From SFLA01 sp045595785 (GTDB taxonomy: Bacteria > Bacillota > Clostridia > Oscillospirales > CAG-382): DNA of 64,000 bases. Below are positions 1 to 8,762 of the stretch, piece by piece; within the stretch, counting starts at the first letter, position 1; each line of letters opens with the position of its first letter. The notes under the pieces were generated by a model. The model was not told the origin of the DNA and ran no database searches. It worked only from the letters and a program-made list of their open reading frames with translations. The stretch is taken from NCBI GenBank assembly GCA_045595785.1, contig JAZOBE010000034.1, forward strand, positions 123,825 through 187,824, read 5' to 3'. The position numbers were made by a program, and so were the translations under genes.

Positions 1-1295
1 AGCTTTATATCGGCAACGTATTCAGCCTGAATTTTATCGATATCAAAACCGTTCATAAGGTTAGGAACAACGTCTTTTTCGTTTTCAGTGTGCCTTATGA
101 TTGCAATAGCCTTGTCGATATCAAGTAGAATCTTTCGTAATCCATACAGTAAGTGAAGCTTATCACTTTTTTTACCAAGGTCGAAAATATAATTTCGGCG
201 GAGACATTCAACACGGAACGCACTCCATTCTTCAATAATATCGGGTATTCCCAACGTTCTGGGAACTCCGCCGATAAGAATGTTGAAGTTGCAACCAAAG
301 GTGTCCTCCAACGGAGTTGACTTGCAAAGCTTTGCCATAAGCTTATCAGCATCAACACCACGCTTAATATCGATGGTAAGAGTAAGACCATTAAGACCGA
401 TCTCGTCGCGAACATCAGAGATCTCTTTAACTTTACCGTCCTTTACAAGCTTGATTATAGCTGCTTTTATTTTTTCAGCGGTAGTTGTATAAGGAATTTC
501 ATATATTTCTATATGATTACCGTCAAGGCGCCACTTTGAACGTACACGAAACGTACCGACACCAGTAGTATAGATCTCCTCCATCTTTGCTCGGTCATAC
601 AAAAGCTGACCGCCGGTGGAAAAGTCAGGTGCGGGCATTATCTCCAGTAATTCGGGTACGGTGATATATCCGTTTTTTAGATATACAGAAGTAGCATCGC
701 ATAGTTCGCCTAGGTTAAATGAGCAAATTCTGCTTGTCATACCTACAGCAATACCGTTATTGGGAGCTACGAGTACATTCGGAAAAGAAACCGGCAGAAG
801 CGTAGGCTCTTTCATAGTGCCGTCATAATTGTCGACAAAATCCACAGCATCTCTGTCGATCCCGTCAAACAGTTCTTCGCATATCGGTGCCAGCTTACAT
901 TCAGTATAACGGGGTGCCGCATAGGCATCGTCGGAATATTGCTTTCCGAAGGCACCTTTGGATTTTATAAAAGGATGCAACAGCGATTCTCTTCCCGTAG
1001 TCAGGCGAACCAGTGTCTCGTATATTGCTGCATCACCGTGCGGGTTGAGCATCATAGTCTGACCTACTACCTTTGCACTTTTAACAGTAGTGCCGGTCAT
1101 TAATCCCATTTTATACATGGTATATAGAAGTTTTCTGTGAGAAGGCTTCAAACCGTCAATTTCGGGAATAGCACGGGAAACGATTACGCTCATTGCGTAA
1201 GGCATATAGTTGCTTTCCAGTATCTCGGTAATTGGAGTATTGACAACCTCTGCTGGTTTGATAGGCTCGGGGGCTGTTTTTTTCTTTTTTGCCAT
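1..1295 (-). CDS. parC: DNA topoisomerase IV subunit A (partial)
   Basis: Type IIA topoisomerase subunit that cuts and rejoins DNA, cut off by the left window edge after about 431 residues. Start is ATG at 1295 (MAKKKKTAPEP), preceded by a GGAGG-like site. The breakage-reunion domain is clear: RAIPEIDGLKPSHRKLLY near residue 40, NPHGDAAIYETLVRL near residue 85, and AAPRYTE with the catalytic tyrosine at Tyr130. The position matching GyrA Ser83 is Ala89 and the Asp87 position is Glu93. The partner ParE-like gene lies 15 nt upstream in the same operon. ParC is preferred over GyrA because the pair is compact, divergent and sits behind trpS rather than near dnaA/recF; a diverged GyrA cannot be excluded. 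Confidence 0.85.
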   Translation of the reverse strand, partial: MAKKKKTAPEPIKPAEVVNTPITEILESNYMPYAMSVIVSRAIPEIDGLKPSHRKLLYTMYKMGLMTGTTVKSAKVVGQTMMLNPHGDAAIYETLVRLTTGRESLLHPFIKSKGAFGKQYSDDAYAAPRYTECKLAPICEELFDGIDRDAVDFVDNYDGTMKEPTLLPVSFPNVLVAPNNGIAVGMTSRICSFNLGELCDATSVYLKNGYITVPELLEIMPAPDFSTGGQLLYDRAKMEEIYTTGVGTFRVRSKWRLDGNHIEIYEIPYTTTAEKIKAAIIKLVKDGKVKEISDVRDEIGLNGLTLTIDIKRGVDADKLMAKLCKSTPLEDTFGCNFNILIGGVPRTLGIPDIIEEWSAFRVECLRRNYIFDLGKKSDKLHLLYGLRKILLDIDKAIAIIRHTENEKDVVPNLMNGFDIDKIQAEYVADIK

Positions 1296-1310
1296 TATTT
1301 TTCCTCCCTA

Positions 1311-3293
1311 TCAATAATCAGCAAGATCGAGATATCTTGCGCCGTTTTCTGCAATGAATTGCTTTCTGCCTGCAAGATTATCGCCAAGCAGTACGTCGAA
1401 CATTTCATAGGTCTTTGCTTCATCAGCAGGAGTAATACGAATGAGTCGTCGGGTCGCGGGATGCATTGTTGTGCGGGACATCATATCAGCATCATTTTCA
1501 CCAAGACCTTTTGAACGTTGAATGGTATATTTGGAGTTGCCGAGTTTTGCGAGTATTTCTGCTTTTTCCTGCTCGTCATATGCAAAAAAAGTCTCATCTT
1601 TTGCGGTAATCTCATAAAGAGGCGTTTCTGCTATATAAACTAAGCCTTCTCTAATGAGAGTGGGAAGCAAGCGATAAAACAGAGTAAGAATAAGCGTACG
1701 GATCTGGTATCCGTCTTCATCAGCATCAGTGCAGATGATAATCTTAGACCAACGCAGAGCATTAAGGTTAAATTCGGATAAGTTTTTACTTCCTTTTGCT
1801 TTTATCTCAACGCCGCAGCCGATTACCTTTAACAGATCAACGATAATATCGCTTTTAAAGATATTCTCATAGGATGCTTTAAGACAGTTTAGGGTTTTAC
1901 CTCTTACAGGAATGATCGCCTGGAAAGAAGGGTCTCTTGCCAATTTACAGCTGGTAAGAGCAGAGTCACCTTCAACGATATATAATTCACAAACTTCAGG
2001 GTCCTTGCTTCTGCAGTTAACAAATTTGTCAACGGTATTGTTAATATCCAGAGTCGTAGTAAGCTTCTTTTTGACGTTAAGACGCATGCTTTCTGCAGAC
2101 TCGCGACTGCGCTTATTAACAAGTATCTGCTGACAAGCTTTATCAGCTGCCGCAGGATTTTCAGCAAAGTATACTTCAAGCTTTTGCTTAAAGAAATCTG
2201 TCATTGCATCGGCTATAAATACGTTTGCAATGGCTTTTTTTGTCTGGTTTGCGTAAGACGCGGTGGTTGAAAAACAGTTGGTTACCAGTACAAGAGAATC
2301 CACAACGTCATTCCAGGTGATCTTACTTTCGGTTTTGTTATATTTACCGTTATCCTTCAGATATTTGTCGATTGCATAAACAAATGCGGTTTTAGCAGCT
2401 TTTTCGGGCGAGCCGCCGTGCTCAAGGAAAGATGAATTGTGATAATATTCTATAAAATTAGCTTCGTTTGAAAAACAGAACGCAAAGTTAATGAGCAGAT
2501 CGTAATCGGACTGGTCTTCCCTATCGCGTCCTCTGCGTTCACATGAATACTGGGTAGGCTCGGTAAGATATCCCAGGCCGACATTTTCACTTATATAGTC
2601 CATTATGCCCTGAGGATACAAAAATTCATCTTTTTTCCAGCTTCCATCAGGGTTTTGCCAATTAAGAACGAGTGTAAGCCCTGCATTAACCACGGCCTGA
2701 CGTTTAAGTACGTCTGTAAAGAATTCATAAGGAATATTTATATCAGTAAAAACGTCATAGTCGGGTTTCCATTTGACAGTGGTACCCGTCTTGTTTTTGG
2801 GACAAGTATCTCTTTGAAGCTCGCCGATAGGCTCGCCTTTTGAGAACTCCATGGTAAGCTTGTTACCCTTTGAACAAGAGGTTACAGTCATATACTCGGA
2901 TGCATATTGAGTAGCACAAGCACCGAGACCGTTGGTACCGAGTGAGTATCCGTAAGGGCTACCGCCCTGTTTATCGTACTTGCCGCCGGCATAAAGCTCA
3001 CAGTAAACCAACTCCCAGTTATAACGTTGTTCTTTTTCGTTCCAATCCAGAGGAACGCCTCTGCCGAAATCTTCGACAATGATGGCGTGGTCAGAAAAAA
3101 CGGTTACGTTTATTACGTTACCAAATCCTTCTCTGGCTTCGTCTATTGAGTTGGAAAGTATTTCAAAAAACGAATGCTCACAGCCTTCAAGCCCGTCGCT
3201 TCCGAAAATTACAGCAGGACGAAGTCTAACTCGCTCCGCTCCTTTAAGCGATGATATTGATTGGCTATCGTATTCTTGTTTTTTCTTTGACAC
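1311..3293 (-). CDS. parE: DNA topoisomerase IV subunit B
   Basis: ATPase subunit of a type IIA topoisomerase, 660 residues, normal for ParE/short GyrB. It has the GHKL ATP-binding domain (EILSNSIDEA with catalytic Glu and Asn; DFGRGVP; GTNGLGA) and the Toprim domain (EGDSA and DADEDG metal-binding motifs). The start is GTG at 3293 behind GAGGTG. The Toprim loop reads EGDSALTSCKLARD rather than the usual EGDSAGGSAKQGRD, and PVRGKTLN replaces PLRGKILN, so the protein is diverged but keeps its catalytic residues. It is 23 nt downstream of trpS and 15 nt upstream of parC, consistent with one transcript. Confidence 0.88.
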   Translation of the reverse strand: MSKKKQEYDSQSISSLKGAERVRLRPAVIFGSDGLEGCEHSFFEILSNSIDEAREGFGNVINVTVFSDHAIIVEDFGRGVPLDWNEKEQRYNWELVYCELYAGGKYDKQGGSPYGYSLGTNGLGACATQYASEYMTVTSCSKGNKLTMEFSKGEPIGELQRDTCPKNKTGTTVKWKPDYDVFTDINIPYEFFTDVLKRQAVVNAGLTLVLNWQNPDGSWKKDEFLYPQGIMDYISENVGLGYLTEPTQYSCERRGRDREDQSDYDLLINFAFCFSNEANFIEYYHNSSFLEHGGSPEKAAKTAFVYAIDKYLKDNGKYNKTESKITWNDVVDSLVLVTNCFSTTASYANQTKKAIANVFIADAMTDFFKQKLEVYFAENPAAADKACQQILVNKRSRESAESMRLNVKKKLTTTLDINNTVDKFVNCRSKDPEVCELYIVEGDSALTSCKLARDPSFQAIIPVRGKTLNCLKASYENIFKSDIIVDLLKVIGCGVEIKAKGSKNLSEFNLNALRWSKIIICTDADEDGYQIRTLILTLFYRLLPTLIREGLVYIAETPLYEITAKDETFFAYDEQEKAEILAKLGNSKYTIQRSKGLGENDADMMSRTTMHPATRRLIRITPADEAKTYEMFDVLLGDNLAGRKQFIAENGARYLDLADY

Positions 3294-3316
3294 GTATACA
3301 CCTCAAGAAAGTATTT

Positions 3317-4330
3317 TTATTTATCGGTGGTATAAAAACCGACCTTGCGGTAAACTTTTGAAAGCGTGCGGCGAGCCAGGTAAGATGCCTGCTCAGCACC
3401 CTTATCCAGAATAGAGTTGAGATAAGCTTTGTCTTTAAGCAATCTTTCAGTCTCTTCTCTTACAGGACGGAGAAGTTCAACAACAGCTTCACCGACAAAG
3501 GGCTTAAAGTCTCCGTAACCTTTGCCTGCAAACTGATTCTCGATTTCTTCAAAGCTCATACCGGTTGCGGCAGAGCAGATTGTCATAAGGTTGGATATGC
3601 CTTTTTTATTTACGGGATCAAAATGTACACTTGTATCACTATCGGTTACGGCGCGTTTGAAACGAGCCATAATATCTTCAGGTCTGTCAAGCAAGGTAAC
3701 GCAGCCGGCGTCACTTTCGGACTTACTCATCTTGGATTCGGGATTAGCAAGGCTCATTACTCTTGCACCGAGCTTCGGAATAAAAGGCTCGGGCATTTTG
3801 AATACGTTACCGTAAACGCCGTTGAAGCGGTTTGCAATATCGCGGCAAAGCTCAACATGCTGTTTTTGGTCTTCACCAACGGGAACGAGGTCAGTCTGGT
3901 AAAGCAGTATGTCTGCTGCCATAAGAACAGGATAATCATAAAGTCCGGCGTTGATATTATCTGAGTGTTTTGCGGATTTATCCTTGAACTGTGTCATTCT
4001 GTTAAGTTCCCCTACCATGGTGTAGCAATTAAGCACCCAGCCCAATTCAGCGTGGGCAGGAACATGGCTCTGAAGGAACAGGACGTTTTTCTCAGGGTCG
4101 AGACCGCATGCGATATACTGTGCAAGCTGCATTATTGTACGCTTGCGAAGGAGAGCGGGATCCTGACGAACAGTAATAGCATGTAGATCGGCGATACAGT
4201 AAATACAGTTATAATCTTCTTGTAAGTCCTTCCAATTACGTATAGCGCCGATATAAGAACCCAGCGTAAGCTCACCGGAAGGCTTTATGCCGGAAAGTAT
4301 TGTCTTTTTTTCTTTGGAAAATTCTGCCAT
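3317..4330 (-). CDS. trpS: Tryptophanyl-tRNA synthetase
   Basis: Charges tRNA-Trp in the cytoplasm. It is 337 residues, typical of bacterial TrpRS. Class I signatures are present: KPSGELTLGSYIGA near the N-terminus (HIGH-like region) and KMSKSESD (KMSKS loop) near residue 200. LNRMTQFKDKS and VPVGEDQKQHVEL are characteristic TrpRS blocks. Start ATG at 4330 lies 1 nt after the aminotransferase stop codon, with AGAGGT inside the end of that gene, so translation is probably coupled. Confidence 0.95.
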   Translation of the reverse strand: MAEFSKEKKTILSGIKPSGELTLGSYIGAIRNWKDLQEDYNCIYCIADLHAITVRQDPALLRKRTIMQLAQYIACGLDPEKNVLFLQSHVPAHAELGWVLNCYTMVGELNRMTQFKDKSAKHSDNINAGLYDYPVLMAADILLYQTDLVPVGEDQKQHVELCRDIANRFNGVYGNVFKMPEPFIPKLGARVMSLANPESKMSKSESDAGCVTLLDRPEDIMARFKRAVTDSDTSVHFDPVNKKGISNLMTICSAATGMSFEEIENQFAGKGYGDFKPFVGEAVVELLRPVREETERLLKDKAYLNSILDKGAEQASYLARRTLSKVYRKVGFYTTDK

Positions 4331-4331
4331 T

Positions 4332-5522
4332 TTATTTACCTCTTATATAATCGTTTACTGCGGAACAGAATATTTGAATGCCATCTTTGATCTGTTCGTC
4401 GGCGGGTGTTGAATAGTTGAGTCTTACAGAGGAACAGGGCGCCGGCGAAGGTAAAAAAGTTTTTCCGTCAACAACAGCAATGTTTTTGTCGATGCAGGCA
4501 CGGAAGACTTCACCGGAATCACCATTCGGAAGAGTAACCCAAACAAACAGACCGCCTTCGGGACGTGTGAAATTGATTGAAGGATCCAATCCGTTTTCTA
4601 ATCCTGCAAGCATCAGGGAACACTTTCTGCGGTAAAGTGATTTTATGTTTTCAATATGTGAATCAATGTCGTAACTTTCAAGATATTCGTTGACCAGCAT
4701 CTGAAAGAACAGATTTGTGTGAACGTCATTTCCCTGCTTTATAACCACACATCTATCGATCAAAGTCTTTGGTCCGCAAAGGAAACCGACACGCATACCG
4801 GAAGATAAGATTTTCGAAAAGGAAGAGCAATACATTACTAATCCTTCTGTGTCGATAGACTTTATGGTAGGAACCTCTTCTCCGGAAAAACGCAGTTCAC
4901 CGTAGGGATTATCTTCGAGAATCACAACACCGTATTTTTTCGCAAGATTATATATAACTTTTCGCTTTTCGAGACTTGTTGTTATTCCTGAAGGGTTTTG
5001 AAAGGTAGGAATAAGATACAGTAGCTTTACACGGGGAGTTTCCTTCATCGCTTTTTCAAGCTTTTCTATGGATATACCATCTAATTCAAGGTCAACACCT
5101 ACTGTTTTTGCGCCGCAAAGTCTGAATGCGTTCAGCGCTCCGATAAAGGTGGGGCTTTCACAGAGTACAACGTCTCCGGGGTCAAGCATGGCGCGAGCAC
5201 AAAGGTCAATTCCCTGCTGACCTCCTGTGGTGATAATAAGCTCATCGTTATCGGTAAAAGAGCTAAACCTCTTGCCAAGACGCATCTTCACTTGGTTGCG
5301 CAAAGGGGTATAACCTTCTGTAGTTCCGTACTGTAATGCCGCTGCTGCTTGTGTAGAAAATATTTTGTCTGCCAATAAACGCATTTGTTCTACAGGAAAA
5401 GATTCAGGCGAAGGGTTGCCTGCAGCGAAAGAAATGAGTCCCGGAACAGATAAAACCTTAAATATCTCACGTATGGCAGATGGCTTTACGTTTTTAACAT
5501 TTTCAGAAATTTTATATTCCAT
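4332..5522 (-). CDS. PLP-dependent aminotransferase (class I/II)
   Basis: Fold-type I aminotransferase of the AspC/2-aminoadipate (LysN/ARO8-like) group, 396 residues. Visible motifs: AAGNPSPESFP, the substrate-phosphate region TGGQQGIDL, LEDNPYGELRF, and the Schiff-base lysine in SSFSKILSSGMRVGF. The frame is open to 5579, but ATG at 5522 (MEYKISENV) is chosen because GGGG lies about 7 nt upstream and the upstream extension would overlap the promoter. It is first in the operon with trpS-parE-parC. Substrate specificity cannot be read from the sequence. Confidence 0.85.
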   Translation of the reverse strand: MEYKISENVKNVKPSAIREIFKVLSVPGLISFAAGNPSPESFPVEQMRLLADKIFSTQAAAALQYGTTEGYTPLRNQVKMRLGKRFSSFTDNDELIITTGGQQGIDLCARAMLDPGDVVLCESPTFIGALNAFRLCGAKTVGVDLELDGISIEKLEKAMKETPRVKLLYLIPTFQNPSGITTSLEKRKVIYNLAKKYGVVILEDNPYGELRFSGEEVPTIKSIDTEGLVMYCSSFSKILSSGMRVGFLCGPKTLIDRCVVIKQGNDVHTNLFFQMLVNEYLESYDIDSHIENIKSLYRRKCSLMLAGLENGLDPSINFTRPEGGLFVWVTLPNGDSGEVFRACIDKNIAVVDGKTFLPSPAPCSSVRLNYSTPADEQIKDGIQIFCSAVNDYIRGK

Positions 5523-5550
5523 AATACTACCCCATATTAATATCCAAAAT

Positions 5551-5579
5551 ATAATACCATATATTGTGAAAAAATTCAA
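5551..5579 (-). promoter_or_regulatory. Sigma-A promoter of aminotransferase-trpS operon
   Basis: On the minus strand TTGAAT (5579-5574), 17-bp spacer, TATTAT (5556-5551), about 30 nt before the aminotransferase start. It diverges from the pduL promoter. Seen directly; activity is inferred. Confidence 0.6.
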
Positions 5580-5599
5580 CAGTTTTTTGCATTTTGTTG

Positions 5600-5628
5600 T
5601 TTACAAGAACGCCATTTTGTAGTATAAT
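5600..5628 (+). promoter_or_regulatory. Sigma-A promoter of pduL operon
   Basis: TTTACA (5600-5605), 17-bp spacer, perfect TATAAT (5623-5628), followed by AAGGAGA just before the pduL start. Confidence 0.7.
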
Positions 5629-5660
5629 AGCATGAAAAATAATGTAAGGAGATACAATAT

Positions 5661-6236
5661 ATGGCAAATGCAGTAATTGTTGAGACCTCTGCACGTCATG
5701 TTCATCTTACTCAGGCGGATATTGAGACACTTTTCGGCGCCGGACATGAGCTTACTGTTAAGAAAATGCTCTCTCAGCCCGGTCAATTCGCTTGTGAAGA
5801 AAGAGTTGACGTTGTAGGTCCCAAGAACACTATCAAAAATGTTTCTGTTCTCGGCCCTGCTCGTAAAGCTTCTCAGGTTGAGATTTCGCTTACCGACGCA
5901 AGAACTTTAGGAATTTCTGTTCCTGTAAGAGAATCCGGTGACCTTGCCGGAAGCGCTCCCGTTAAGCTTGTTGGTCCCGTAGGTGAGGTTGAGCTTGTTG
6001 AGGGTGCTATCGCAGCTAAACGTCATATTCATCTTACTCCCGAGACTGCTGAAAAGCTGGGGTTGAAGGATAAAGAAATTGTTATGACCCGGCTTGACAC
6101 TCCCCGCGCCCTTATTTTTGACGACGTGGTTATCAGAGTAAGCGCATCCTTCGCTGATGCAATGCATATTGATACCGATGAGTCTAACGCAGCTTGCGCT
6201 TTCGGAAGCTATAACGCAGAAATTATTAAAAAATAA
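5661..6236 (+). CDS. pduL: PduL-type phosphate acyltransferase
   Basis: Interconverts acyl-CoA plus phosphate with acyl phosphate plus CoA (acetyl- or propanoyl-), in acetate/propionate fermentation. It is 191 residues with the two PduL repeats, each carrying a metal-ligand histidine cluster: SARHVHLT near residue 12 and AAKRHIHLTPE near residue 116. GPARKASQVEIS and DESNAACAFG are typical of the family. No encapsulation peptide or microcompartment gene is nearby, so it probably acts free in the cytoplasm as the housekeeping phosphotransacylase. First gene of a three-gene operon. Confidence 0.93.
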   Translation: MANAVIVETSARHVHLTQADIETLFGAGHELTVKKMLSQPGQFACEERVDVVGPKNTIKNVSVLGPARKASQVEISLTDARTLGISVPVRESGDLAGSAPVKLVGPVGEVELVEGAIAAKRHIHLTPETAEKLGLKDKEIVMTRLDTPRALIFDDVVIRVSASFADAMHIDTDESNAACAFGSYNAEIIKK

Positions 6237-6259
6237 ACATATATGAAAGGACAAAAAAT

Positions 6260-6955
6260 ATGATCAACTATTCAAAAGAAGTCGAGCATATGTGTGTAGT
6301 TGCTAAGGGTCCTAACCACGGTCCCGCTCCCATTCCCGAAGAGGGCAAGTGGGTTAAGGCAAAAGAAGTATCTGATATTTCCGCTTTTACACACGGTGTA
6401 GGCTGGTGCGCACCTCAGCAGGGCGCTTGCAAACTTTCTCTCAACGTTAAAAACGGTATCATCGAGGAAGCACTGGTAGAAACTATCGGTTGCTCCGGTA
6501 TGACCCACTCCGCAGCTATGGCAGCCGAGATTCTTCCCGGCAAGACCATTCTTGAGGCTCTCAATACCGACCTCGTATGTGACGCTATCAATACCGCAAT
6601 GCGTGAGCTGTTCCTCCAGATCGTTTACGGTCGTTCTCAGTCCGCTTTCTCCGATGACGGTCTGTCTATCGGCGCAGGTCTTGAAGACCTTGGTAAGGGC
6701 GCACGTTCTCAGGTTGGTACTATGTACGGTACCAAGGCAAAGGGCGTTCGTTATCTTGAAATGGCCGAAGGTTATGTTACCCGTATGGCTCTCGATGAAA
6801 ATAATCAAGTTATCGGCTATGAGTTCGTTTCTCTTGGCAAGATGACTGATTTTATCAAGAAGGGCGACGATCCCACCACCGCTTACAATAAGTCTCTCGG
6901 ACATTACGGTAGATTCGATGACGGTAAGACCTACATCGATCCCCGCAAACAGTAA
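6260..6955 (+). CDS. NifU-like iron-sulfur scaffold-type protein
   Basis: 231 residues; resembles the N-terminal domain of the NifU/IscU scaffold that accompanies GGGtGRT proteins in Clostridia. Cysteines sit at scaffold-like places: VGWCAPQQGACKLS, ETIGCSGMTHSAAMAAE, and LVCDAINTAMREL. The start ATG at 6260 follows AAAGGA. It lies 23 nt after pduL and 14 nt before the GGGtGRT gene. Family association is established; the pathway served by the pair is unknown to me. Codon use is strongly biased, suggesting high expression. Confidence 0.75.
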   Translation: MINYSKEVEHMCVVAKGPNHGPAPIPEEGKWVKAKEVSDISAFTHGVGWCAPQQGACKLSLNVKNGIIEEALVETIGCSGMTHSAAMAAEILPGKTILEALNTDLVCDAINTAMRELFLQIVYGRSQSAFSDDGLSIGAGLEDLGKGARSQVGTMYGTKAKGVRYLEMAEGYVTRMALDENNQVIGYEFVSLGKMTDFIKKGDDPTTAYNKSLGHYGRFDDGKTYIDPRKQ

Positions 6956-6969
6956 GGAGGTAACGATTA

Positions 6970-7968
6970 ATGGCACTTTTTGAAAGCTATGAACGCCGCG
7001 CGGACAAGATCCTCGCTGTTCTTAAAGAATACGGAATCAATTCCATCGAAGAATGCAAGGAGATAACCCTTGCTAAGGGTATCGATTGCGACAAGATCGT
7101 AAGAGAAACCCAGCCTATCTGCTTTGAAAACGCAGTTTGGGCATATACTGTTGGCTGCGCTATCGCAGTTAAGACCGGTTGTGTTAAGGCTGCTGACGCT
7201 GCTGCCGCTATCGGTATCGGTCTCCAGTCCTTCTGTATCCCCGGCTCCGTTGCTGAAAACCGCAAGGTTGGTCTCGGCCACGGTAATCTTGGTAAGATGC
7301 TTCTTTCCGAAGAAACTGAGTGCTTCTGCTTCCTGGCAGGCCACGAGTCTTTCGCAGCTGCTGAAGGCGCAATCAAGATCGCTCTCAACGCTAACAAGGT
7401 AAGAACTCAGCCCCTCCGCGTTATCCTTAACGGTCTCGGCAAGGATGCTGCTTTCATCATCTCCCGTATCAACGGTTTTACCTATGTTCAGACCGAGTTT
7501 GATCCTTATTCCGAAACCGTAACTGTTGTTTCCGAAACTCCTTATTCCAACGGTCCTCGTGCAAACGTAAGATGCTACGGCGCTGATAACGTTCCCGAAG
7601 GTGTTGCTATAATGAAGCTGGAGAACGTTGGCGTTTCCATCACCGGTAACTCCACCAACCCCACCAGATTCCAGCATCCCGTTGCAGGTACCTATAAGAA
7701 GTGGTGTACCGAAAACGGCGTAAGCTACTTCTCTGTTGCTTCCGGCGGCGGTACAGGACGTACTCTCCATCCCGACAACATGGCTGCAGGTCCCGCTTCT
7801 TACGGTATGACCGATACCATGGGTCGTATGCACTCTGACGCCCAGTTCGCAGGTTCTTCTTCCGTTCCCGCTCACGTAGAAATGATGGGACTTATCGGTA
7901 TGGGTAACAACCCCATGGTTGGTGCTACCGTTGCTTGCGCTGTTGCAGTTGAAGAGGCAATGAAATAA
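6970..7968 (+). CDS. GGGtGRT protein
   Basis: 332-residue member of the family named after the motif visible here as SGGGTGRTLHPDNM near residue 258. It is soluble, with no signal or membrane segment. The preceding gene is its usual NifU-like partner; AGGAGG lies 7 nt before the start. The C-terminus GMGNNPMVGATVACAVAVEEAMK is glycine/alanine rich. Codon bias is strong, as in the partner. Biochemical function is not established as far as I know; a role around an iron-sulfur cofactor is inference from the partner only. Confidence 0.85.
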   Translation: MALFESYERRADKILAVLKEYGINSIEECKEITLAKGIDCDKIVRETQPICFENAVWAYTVGCAIAVKTGCVKAADAAAAIGIGLQSFCIPGSVAENRKVGLGHGNLGKMLLSEETECFCFLAGHESFAAAEGAIKIALNANKVRTQPLRVILNGLGKDAAFIISRINGFTYVQTEFDPYSETVTVVSETPYSNGPRANVRCYGADNVPEGVAIMKLENVGVSITGNSTNPTRFQHPVAGTYKKWCTENGVSYFSVASGGGTGRTLHPDNMAAGPASYGMTDTMGRMHSDAQFAGSSSVPAHVEMMGLIGMGNNPMVGATVACAVAVEEAMK

Positions 7969-7990
7969 GAGATAATCTCTTACCAATACA

Positions 7991-8018
7991 AAAAGGCACG
8001 ATGAGTCGTGCCTTTTTC
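7991..8018. terminator. Bidirectional terminator
   Basis: Perfect 7-bp stem GGCACGA (7995-8001) / TCGTGCC (8006-8012) with loop TGAG, A-run before and T-run after, between the convergent GGGtGRT gene and DUF3267 gene. Confidence 0.85.
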
Positions 8019-8762
8019 TTATATATTGAATTGTTTTTTGAATTCTTCTTTAATCAACAATACCTTTTCGTTGTCTTCGGCCGGAGTAACCTCTGTCAAT
8101 TTGTAATTGATGCACTTATACTGCTTGTGGTGAATTAGCTTTTTGTCTTCACTTATCCAAATACGGTGAAGGATTATCGGCCCACTAGAATGCGGCAAAA
8201 GCACAAAGCTTCTGAAAAACAGAGCTTTGCTTGGATATTTTAGCGTTTGGAAAACATCGCAAATATCCAAAGATGAGGTGATAAGGTTTAGAGTTGCGAT
8301 TGTGAGCAAAACAAATCTTGCGTTAGAAATAAAAATAGACAAAAATGCCGGAATTACCGATAAAAATATAAAGGGAAATAAAATGAACATAAGCTTACTG
8401 CGTTTTTTCCATACACTGAATTCAGGCATTACATAAGCCAAAGGCTTTTCGATAGTAAAGAGCCCATAAGGGAAAATGCATAGTCTGTCAACTTTTCTTC
8501 CGGCAAGCAAACAGTAAAGAACATGACATGCCTCATGGAACAATAGGTGAATCAATGCTATTGCTGCAAAAATAATAAAATTAGCATAATGAATGAAATT
8601 TCCGGTCAGTAAAACGAGTATAAGTAATATATCAGCGATAAAAAGAACGGTATAATACAACCATTTTGAGTACTTTTTGCGTTTTATCAAATCTGCATTG
8701 TCAAAAAAACAGGATTCACGTTCACATAGGTCGGTTTCATTTTTGAAAAAATGGATTTTCAT
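8019..8762 (-). CDS. DUF3267 zincin-like membrane protein
   Basis: 247 residues with several hydrophobic segments (about residues 38-60, 62-85, 125-145, 147-170). It carries HEACH (an HExxH zinc-protease motif) at the end of the second segment, followed by GRKVDRLCIFPYG, the pattern of DUF3267 membrane metalloprotease-like proteins. Its ATG overlaps the CYTH stop as ATGA, so the two are co-translated. Proteolytic activity and substrate are unknown. Confidence 0.7.
   Translation of the reverse strand: MKIHFFKNETDLCERESCFFDNADLIKRKKYSKWLYYTVLFIADILLILVLLTGNFIHYANFIIFAAIALIHLLFHEACHVLYCLLAGRKVDRLCIFPYGLFTIEKPLAYVMPEFSVWKKRSKLMFILFPFIFLSVIPAFLSIFISNARFVLLTIATLNLITSSLDICDVFQTLKYPSKALFFRSFVLLPHSSGPIILHRIWISEDKKLIHHKQYKCINYKLTEVTPAEDNEKVLLIKEEFKKQFNI

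Noticed and set aside
6272..7986. Two long minus-strand open frames (234 and 339 codons) opposite the NifU-like and GGGtGRT genes
   Set aside because: They are antisense shadows of genes with strong codon bias; no ribosome site, and their products are unlike any protein family.
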